Shown: one piece after another, positions 1 to 7,741 of the stretch
Layout of the letters: each line of letters starts with the position of its first letter
How positions within the stretch are numbered: the stretch's first letter is position 1
Assembly: GCA_046728075.1 (NCBI GenBank)
Contig: JBKPDV010000279.1
Span: 1-7,741, forward strand
From: JBKPDV01 sp046728075
GTDB taxonomy: Bacteria > Acidobacteriota > Thermoanaerobaculia > UBA5066 > Gp7-AA6
Length of the DNA stretch: 7,741 bases
Direction: 5' to 3'
Position numbers and translations under genes: made by a program
Notes under the pieces: generated by a model
Database searches by the model: none
What the model was told of the DNA's origin: nothing
What the model saw: only the letters and a program-made list of their open reading frames with translations

Positions 1-4
1 GCGC

Positions 5-32
5 GTGAGACGTGAGACGTCAGACGTGAGAC
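5..32. repeat. Tandem array of four 7-bp units (GTGAGAC) downstream of rpoB
   Basis: Four contiguous heptads are visible: GTGAGAC at 5-11 and 12-18, GTCAGAC at 19-25, and GTGAGAC at 26-32. On the transcribed strand the unit reads GTCTCAC. The array lies 77 bases past the rpoB stop codon, in the spacer that should lead to rpoC. It matches the unit length and unit number of the arrays around secE-nusG, but not their sequence. If it is half of a similar inverted element, its partner arm lies outside the window. No transposase gene or clear target duplication is seen. The repeat itself is certain; its role is unknown. Confidence 0.85.
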
Positions 33-108
33 GAATCTTCCGTTCGCTCTCATGATCTGCCGTTCTCCCGCCCCAAGAAAAATTCCATTCTCGGTTTGAC
101 TCTCATAA

Positions 109-4347
<4,239 letters not shown>

Positions 4348-4357
4348 TCTTCGGATA

Positions 4358-4361
4358 CTCC
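4358..4361 (-). promoter_or_regulatory. Shine-Dalgarno GGAG of rpoB
   Basis: On the transcribed strand GGAG is followed by 10 bases and then the ATG at 4347. No comparable site precedes the upstream in-frame start at 4410, so this site decides the rpoB start. Confidence 0.65.
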
Positions 4362-4368
4362 ATGAAGC

Positions 4369-4392
4369 GCGGCGGACGCTGCGCGCCGCCGC
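4369..4392 (-). promoter_or_regulatory. GC-rich hairpin in the rplL-rpoB spacer
   Basis: A perfect 7-bp inverted repeat, GCGGCGG (4369-4375) and CCGCCGC (4386-4392), encloses a 10-base loop in the transcript. It ends 7 bases before the rpoB Shine-Dalgarno. No U-run follows, so it does not look like a complete intrinsic terminator. In E. coli this same spacer holds a partial attenuator and an RNase III processing hairpin that set the rplL to rpoB ratio. A similar role here is an inference from position. Confidence 0.5.
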
Positions 4393-4433
4393 AATTGAGC
4401 ACGAGGGCAAACAAGATTTAACAAGTCAGGCAG

Positions 4434-4820
4434 TTACTTAATTTCCACCTTCGCGCCGACCTCCTCGAACTTCTTCTTGATGTTGGCCGCCTCTTCCTTC
4501 GAGACGCCTTCCTTGACAGTGCCGGGAGCCCCGTCGACCAGGTCTTTGGCCTCTTTCAGACCCAGGCTCGTGACCTCGCGTACGACCTTGATCGTCTTGA
4601 TCTTGTCGCCCGCCGCTGCCAGGACCACCGTGAACTCGGTTTGCTCCTCGAGGGCGGGGGCCGCCGCCGCACCCGCCGCCGCGCCCGCGGCGGCCATCGG
4701 CGCCGCCATCGCCGCCGCCGAAACCCCGAACTTCTCCTCGAGCGCCTTGACCAGGCCGTTCAACTCGAGCACGGTCATGCTCTCGACTTCCTTGACGAAA
4801 TTCTCCGCCGTCATCGCCAT
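4434..4820 (-). CDS. rplL: 50S ribosomal protein L7/L12
   Basis: This is the multicopy stalk protein that recruits translational GTPases to the 50S subunit. It has 128 residues, slightly longer than the usual 120-125. An N-terminal dimerisation and L10-binding domain (about 1-33) is followed by a flexible hinge rich in Ala, Gly and Pro (about 34-57), then the globular GTPase-binding domain (about 58-128) with the conserved GLKEAKDLVDGAP at 87-99. The hinge DNA is a run of GCC/GCG alanine codons. The start at 4820 has AAGGAG (4829-4834) 8 bases upstream; an ATG two codons later is less well placed. The gene follows rplJ by 36 bases, the usual pairing of L10 and L12. Confidence 0.98.
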   Translation of the reverse strand: MAMTAENFVKEVESMTVLELNGLVKALEEKFGVSAAAMAAPMAAAGAAAGAAAAPALEEQTEFTVVLAAAGDKIKTIKVVREVTSLGLKEAKDLVDGAPGTVKEGVSKEEAANIKKKFEEVGAKVEIK

Positions 4821-4856
4821 TTGTCCTTCTCCTTTACTCTCAGTTCTTCAAAAAAC

Positions 4857-5408
4857 TCATTGACCGGCAACGGCTTCGCCCGCCGCTCCCGACTTCGACT
4901 TCTGGTCGGCAATCTGGGCCATGACCAATGCCAGATTGCGCACCGGACCGTTCAACACCGTCACCAGGCGGCGCAGGGGCGACTGGATCAGGAACAGCAA
5001 CCGGGAGACGAGCTCCTCACGGGTCGGCAGCTCCGCGATCGCCGCGATCTGTTTCGGCTCGATGGGCCTTCCTTCGACGATCGCTCCCTTGAAAACGAGA
5101 TTCGGGTTCGTCTTCGCAAAGGCGGTCAGGACCTTGGCCAGGGCCACCGGGTTGTCTTCGTTGTAGGCGACCGCGGTCGGCCCCACGAAGTACTTCGACA
5201 TCGCCTCGAGCGGGGTCCCCTGGGTCGCCTTGAGCGCGAGAGTGTTCTTCACCACGACGTACTTGGACCTCGTGTTTCGAACCTGGCGGCGCAGCTCCGT
5301 GACCTCCGGGACCTTCAGCCCGGCAAATCCCACGAGCACCGCGTTCCTGGACTTCGCCAGGTCGGTCTCGAGGACCGCGACGGCCTGTTCCTTTTCGGTT
5401 CGCTTCAT
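4857..5408 (-). CDS. rplJ: 50S ribosomal protein L10
   Basis: L10 anchors the L7/L12 dimers to the 23S rRNA GTPase-associated centre. It has 183 residues, within the family range of about 165-185. Family marks include VVKNTLA (52-58), the FVGPTA segment (74-79) and ELPTREEL (126-133). The C-terminal helical stretch (about 150-170) is where L12 dimers bind in characterised homologues. The last residues, rich in Gly, Ser and Ala, look disordered. The ATG at 5408 has AGGAGG five bases upstream, overlapping the rplA stop codon. In E. coli, L10 with L12 represses its own operon through a leader before rplJ; here only 9 bases separate rplA from rplJ. Confidence 0.98.
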   Translation of the reverse strand: MKRTEKEQAVAVLETDLAKSRNAVLVGFAGLKVPEVTELRRQVRNTRSKYVVVKNTLALKATQGTPLEAMSKYFVGPTAVAYNEDNPVALAKVLTAFAKTNPNLVFKGAIVEGRPIEPKQIAAIAELPTREELVSRLLFLIQSPLRRLVTVLNGPVRNLALVMAQIADQKSKSGAAGEAVAGQ

Positions 5409-5413
5409 CGCCG

Positions 5414-5419
5414 CCTCCT
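5414..5419 (-). promoter_or_regulatory. Shine-Dalgarno AGGAGG of rplJ overlapping the rplA stop
   Basis: The transcript reads TAGGAGG: the rplA stop TAG (5420-5418) shares its last two bases with AGGAGG, which stands 5 bases before the rplJ ATG. Ribosomes finishing rplA therefore stop on the rplJ binding site, which suggests translational coupling of L1 and L10. Confidence 0.8.
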
Positions 5420-6113
5420 AAAGAGCCTCGATCGACGCGGTGTCGATCTCGATGCCCGGGCCCATCGTCGAAGAGATCGACACGGTTTGGAAATACTTCC
5501 CCTTTGCGGCCGGAGGCTTGGCCTTGTGGACTGCCCGGATAAACGCCTCGGCGTTCTCCTCCAGGCGCTTTTGATCGAAAGAGGTCTTCCCGATCGAGGC
5601 GTGGATGATCGAAGTCTTGTCCACGCGGAACTCGACCTTGCCCCCCTTGATCTCTTTGACCGCTTTGGCGACGTCCATCGTAACGGTGCCCGCCTTCGGG
5701 TTGGGCATGAGGCCCTTGGGCCCCAGGACCTTCCCGAGCTTTCCGACCAGCCTCATCATGTCGGGCGTGGCCACGAGCGCTTCGAAATCGAGGAGGCCCC
5801 CCTGTATTTTTTCGACCAGGTCCTCGGCCCCGACCTGATCCGCGCCCGCTTCCAGTGCTTCTTTGGCCTTGTCTCCGCTGGCAATGACGGCCACTCGTTT
5901 GGACTTGCCCGTCCCGTGGGGCAGAACCACGGTGCCTCGCACCATCTGGTCGGCATGCTTCGGGTCGACCCCGAGCAGCATCGCGATATCGACCGATTCG
6001 TCGAACTTCGCGTATTTCACTTCGCGGACGAGCCGCATCGCGTCGGGGAGGCCGTAAGGCTTCGCCTCGATTTTTGCCTTCGCAGCCGCGTATTTTTTGC
6101 CTGTCTTTGCCAT
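5418..6113 (-). CDS. rplA: 50S ribosomal protein L1
   Basis: L1 forms the mobile L1 stalk that helps release deacylated tRNA from the E site; in several bacteria it also represses its own mRNA. It has 231 residues, the usual length. The hallmark segment is GKVLGPKGLMPNPKAGTV at 127-144, with VDIAMLLGVDPKHADQ (41-56) before it and SSTMGPGIEID near the C-terminus. The start ATG at 6113 is preceded by AAGGGGG (6117-6123), a usable but closely spaced Shine-Dalgarno. rplK lies 63 bases upstream, the usual L11-L1 pair. Confidence 0.98.
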   Translation of the reverse strand: MAKTGKKYAAAKAKIEAKPYGLPDAMRLVREVKYAKFDESVDIAMLLGVDPKHADQMVRGTVVLPHGTGKSKRVAVIASGDKAKEALEAGADQVGAEDLVEKIQGGLLDFEALVATPDMMRLVGKLGKVLGPKGLMPNPKAGTVTMDVAKAVKEIKGGKVEFRVDKTSIIHASIGKTSFDQKRLEENAEAFIRAVHKAKPPAAKGKYFQTVSISSTMGPGIEIDTASIEAL

Positions 6114-6135
6114 TAACCCCCTTCGTCGTTCCAGC

Positions 6136-6154
6136 GATCGAGTTTGCTTCGATC
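6136..6154 (-). promoter_or_regulatory. Small inverted repeat in the rplK-rplA spacer
   Basis: GATCGA (6136-6141) and TCGATC (6149-6154) form a perfect 6-bp stem with a 7-base loop. It lies midway between the rplK stop and the rplA Shine-Dalgarno. No U-run follows, so it is not a terminator. It may be a chance hairpin or a processing site. Confidence 0.3.
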
Positions 6155-6176
6155 TCCGACTTTCAAAAGCTTTCAG

Positions 6177-6599
6177 CTACACCACTTCGATTCCCATACT
6201 CCTTGCCGTACCCTCGACGATCTTCACCGCCGCCGGCAGGTCCGACGCGTTCAAATCCGGCATCTTCGTCTTTGCGATCTCCTCGACCTGCTTCTTCGTC
6301 ACCTTGCCGACCTTGTCTTTGTTGGGCGTGCCGGAACCCTTCGGGACTCCAGCGGCCTTCAAGAGAAGAATCGAAGCCGGCGGGGTTTTCGTGATGAACG
6401 AGTAGGAACGATCGGCGAAGACGGTGATGACGACGGGAATGATCAAACCCTTCTGCGACGCCGTCCTGGCGTTGAAGTTCTTGCAGAAGTCCATGATGTT
6501 GACGCCCTGCTGGCCCAAAGCGGGGCCGACAGGCGGAGCCGGCGTGGCCTCCCCAGCGGGGATCTGCAGCTTTACGTAAGCAGTGATCTTTTTTGCCAT
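6177..6599 (-). CDS. rplK: 50S ribosomal protein L11
   Basis: L11 binds the GTPase-associated region of 23S rRNA and is needed for the stringent response and for thiostrepton action. It has 140 residues, the standard length. The N-terminal domain has PPVGPALGQQGVNI (22-35), including the proline cluster linked to thiostrepton binding. The C-terminal RNA-binding domain has GSGTPNKDKVG (88-98) and ends SMGIEVV. The ATG at 6599 is chosen because the family almost always starts MAKKI or similar. A GTG at 6671 is in frame and would add 24 residues, partly encoded by heptad repeats. No clear Shine-Dalgarno precedes the chosen start. The gene follows nusG, as is usual. Confidence 0.98.
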   Translation of the reverse strand: MAKKITAYVKLQIPAGEATPAPPVGPALGQQGVNIMDFCKNFNARTASQKGLIIPVVITVFADRSYSFITKTPPASILLLKAAGVPKGSGTPNKDKVGKVTKKQVEEIAKTKMPDLNASDLPAAVKIVEGTARSMGIEVV

Positions 6600-6603
6600 T
6601 GCG

Positions 6604-6616
6604 CTCGCTTCGCGAG
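6604..6616 (-). promoter_or_regulatory. Triloop hairpin just upstream of the rplK start
   Basis: CTCGC (6604-6608) and GCGAG (6612-6616) form a perfect 5-bp stem around a 3-base loop. It occupies the place where a Shine-Dalgarno for rplK would lie, 4 bases before the ATG. It could limit ribosome access or act with the neighbouring heptad element; this is inferred from position alone. Confidence 0.45.
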
Positions 6617-6619
6617 GGG

Positions 6620-6725
6620 GAAGGGCGAAGGGCGAACGGCGAACGGCGCCGCTCAGACCTGCCCAGATCACCCTCTATGCGTTCTCCTTTTCCCGCCCTT
6701 CGCCTTTCGCCATTCGCCTTTCGCC
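6620..6725. repeat. Heptad inverted-repeat element between nusG and rplK
   Basis: The first arm (6620-6647) is four units GAANGGC: GAAGGGC, GAAGGGC, GAACGGC, GAACGGC. After a 47-base spacer (6648-6694) comes the inverted arm (6695-6722, plus GCC to 6725): GCCCTTC, GCCTTTC, GCCATTC, GCCTTTC. The arms are complementary at 6 of 7 positions per unit, so the transcript can form a long interrupted stem. One arm begins on the nusG stop codon (TAG runs straight into GCGAAAGG); the other ends 20 bases before the rplK ATG. No U-run and no transposase gene are seen. The design matches the element at 7551-7654. It resembles the heptanucleotide STRR repeats of cyanobacteria in style only. Confidence 0.85.
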
Positions 6726-7315
6726 TAAAGTTTCTGGACCTGAAGGAACTCCAGCTCCACCGGCGTCGATCTTCCGAAGATCGTGACCATCACCTTCAGC
6801 GTGGACCGATCCTGGTTGATCTCCTCGACGACGCCGGTGAAGTTCGTGAAGGGGCCATCGGTGATCCGGACGTGCTCCCCCTTCTCGAACGTGTGCTTGG
6901 GCTTCGGCTTCTCTTTTGTCGAGGTGACGCGGTGGAGAATCTGCTCGACCTCTTCGGCCGTCAGCGGGGTGGGCTCCTTGCCCGATCCGACGAAGCCCGT
7001 CACCTTCGGGGTGTTCTTGACGAGGTGCCATGCCTCGTCGGACATCTCCATCTCGACGATGATGTAGCCGGGGAAGAACTTGCGCTGAATCTCCCGCCGT
7101 TTCCCGCCCTTCATCTCGACGAGAGTCTCGGTCGGGATACGAATGTCGCCGAAGGCGTCGGCCATACCCATCGCTTCGATCCGCTGCCGCAGGTTTTGCC
7201 GCACGCGCTCCTCGAAGCCGGAGTAGGTATGCACGATGTACCAGTTCTTCGCCTTCTCTTGGCTTTGAGTTTCGGGAGAGCCCACCGCCCCCCCGCCTGT
7301 GTTTGTCGTTGTCAT
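6725..7315 (-). CDS. nusG: Transcription termination/antitermination factor NusG
   Basis: NusG binds RNA polymerase through its NGN domain, and Rho or ribosomal protein S10 through its KOW domain. It has 196 residues, against 181 in E. coli; the excess is mostly a polar N-terminal tail (about 1-22) rich in Thr, Gly and Ser. The NGN domain (about 24-125) has NWYIVHTYSGFE (24-35) and RKFFPGY (78-84). The KOW domain has FEKGEHVRITDGPF (143-156) and ends VELEFLQVQKL. The ATG at 7315 overlaps the secE stop as ATGA and has AGGAG seven bases upstream, so the start is secure and translation is probably coupled to secE. The stop codon is fused to the start of the heptad element before rplK. Confidence 0.98.
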   Translation of the reverse strand: MTTTNTGGGAVGSPETQSQEKAKNWYIVHTYSGFEERVRQNLRQRIEAMGMADAFGDIRIPTETLVEMKGGKRREIQRKFFPGYIIVEMEMSDEAWHLVKNTPKVTGFVGSGKEPTPLTAEEVEQILHRVTSTKEKPKPKHTFEKGEHVRITDGPFTNFTGVVEEINQDRSTLKVMVTIFGRSTPVELEFLQVQKL

Positions 7316-7533
7316 GCCACCACTCCTGCCGCACGGAACAGCTTGTCGAGCAGCCAGGAGAGCCCGGCGTCGACCACGAACAGATAGAACCCGAACAGAA
7401 AGCAGGCCACGATCACGACGAGCGTCGTTCCCACGACCTCGTTCTGGCTCGGCCAGCTGACTTTCTTCATTTCGGCCCAGACGTCGCGGGAGAAGCTCCG
7501 CGTCGTGGGCCACCATTCTTTGACTGGCAACAT
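7312..7533 (-). CDS. secE: Preprotein translocase subunit SecE
   Basis: SecE clamps SecY in the membrane translocon. It has 73 residues, a normal size for the single-span form found in most bacteria outside the enterobacteria. The conserved amphipathic helix and turn, RDVWAEMKKVSWPS (16-29), precedes one membrane segment (about 35-55), followed by a short tail. The ATG at 7533 is preferred because upstream sequence in the frame is repeat-encoded. An in-frame ATG at 7599 would give 95 residues including a stretch RPSPFALRP made by the heptad array; GGAG stands 12 bases before it. Neither start has a strong Shine-Dalgarno. The stop overlaps the nusG start. Confidence 0.95.
   Translation of the reverse strand: MLPVKEWWPTTRSFSRDVWAEMKKVSWPSQNEVVGTTLVVIVACFLFGFYLFVVDAGLSWLLDKLFRAAGVVA
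7323..7327 (-). promoter_or_regulatory. Shine-Dalgarno AGGAG of nusG inside the secE 3' end
   Basis: The transcript has AGGAG followed by seven bases and the nusG ATG. The site lies within the last codons of secE, which fits coupled translation across the ATGA overlap. Confidence 0.75.
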
Positions 7534-7550
7534 CTTTAAGTTCTTTGGGC

Positions 7551-7654
7551 GAAGGGCGAACGGCGAAGGGCGAAGGGCGACCGAAGAATGCTCTCCCATC
7601 CCGTTTCGTAACTCCGTTTCGTCGCCATTCGCCTTACGCCTTTCGCCTTTCGCC
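7551..7654. repeat. Heptad inverted-repeat element between tRNA-Trp and secE
   Basis: The first arm (7551-7578) is four units: GAAGGGC, GAACGGC, GAAGGGC, GAAGGGC, with a partial unit GGGC before it. After a 45-base spacer (7579-7623) comes the inverted arm (7624-7651, plus GCC to 7654): GCCATTC, GCCTTAC, GCCTTTC, GCCTTTC. It has the same unit, copy number, orientation and nearly the same spacer length as the element at 6620-6725, but the spacers are not clearly related. One arm starts 10 bases after the tRNA CCA end; the other ends about 13-17 bases before the secE ATG. Its role is unknown. Confidence 0.85.
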
Positions 7655-7664
7655 TCTCTCCAAA

Positions 7665-7741
<77 letters not shown>

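Noticed and set aside
5..32. CRISPR array
   Set aside because: The units are 7 bp with no spacers between them and there are no cas genes; this is a simple tandem repeat.
1..56. Possible rpoC start (ATG near 54 on the minus strand, open to the window edge)
   Set aside because: The translation is made largely by the GTCTCAC heptads and does not resemble the start of a beta-prime subunit.
50..106. Small minus-strand reading frame ATG at 106 to TGA at 50 (18 codons) after rpoB
   Set aside because: It lies in the spacer, has no good Shine-Dalgarno, and the short peptide matches nothing known to me. No reason to call a gene.
4850..4855. Run of six T in the transcript after the rplJ stop
   Set aside because: No convincing GC-rich stem precedes it, and rplL follows within 36 bases, so a terminator is unlikely.
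4641..6116. 491-codon open frame on the plus strand
   Set aside because: It runs antisense across rplL, rplJ and rplA, crossing their boundaries, and has no recognisable domain.
6620..6725. Intrinsic terminator between nusG and rplK
   Set aside because: A stem can form, but the loop is 47 bases, the stem is regularly mismatched and no U-run follows.

Overview
This window is a slice of the conserved bacterial translation/transcription cluster, read entirely on the minus strand: tRNA-Trp, secE, nusG, rplK, rplA, rplJ, rplL, rpoB. The tRNA begins exactly at the right-hand edge. The left-hand edge falls about 108 bases past the rpoB stop codon, where rpoC would be expected to follow. The genes are intact, high in G+C, and use mostly G/C third codon positions. 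That base bias is why long but meaningless open frames lie antisense to rpoB and the ribosomal protein genes.

Layout in transcription order: tRNA-Trp(CCA) (7741-7665); a 131-base gap with a heptad inverted-repeat element; secE (7533-7312), whose stop overlaps the nusG start (ATGA); nusG (7315-6725); a 125-base gap with a second element of the same design; rplK (6599-6177); 63 bases; rplA (6113-5418); 9 bases; rplJ (5408-4857); 36 bases; rplL (4820-4434); 86 bases with a GC-rich hairpin; rpoB (4347-109); then a spacer with a different heptad array. The products work together. SecE is part of the SecYEG translocon. NusG couples RNA polymerase to Rho or the ribosome. L11, L1, L10 and L7/L12 build the L1 and L7/L12 stalks of the 50S subunit. 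RpoB is the beta subunit of RNA polymerase.

Organism: a bacterium with a high-GC genome. RpoB has the E. coli-like insertions in the lobe and near the C-terminal third. It also has a roughly 61-residue insert with eight cysteines (CxC plus three CxxC) in the beta protrusion, and a charged insert of about 41 residues further on. From memory this combination resembles Acidobacteriota beta subunits, but that is an inference no search has tested.

The coding content is ordinary housekeeping, and I see no new enzyme system. The least explained material is intergenic. Two elements of near-identical architecture (four 7-bp units GAANGGC, a 45-47 bp spacer, four units in inverted orientation) bracket secE-nusG. 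A third array of four 7-bp units of unrelated sequence (GTGAGAC) follows rpoB. secE and rplK, the two genes directly downstream of the paired elements, are also the two that lack a recognisable Shine-Dalgarno sequence.
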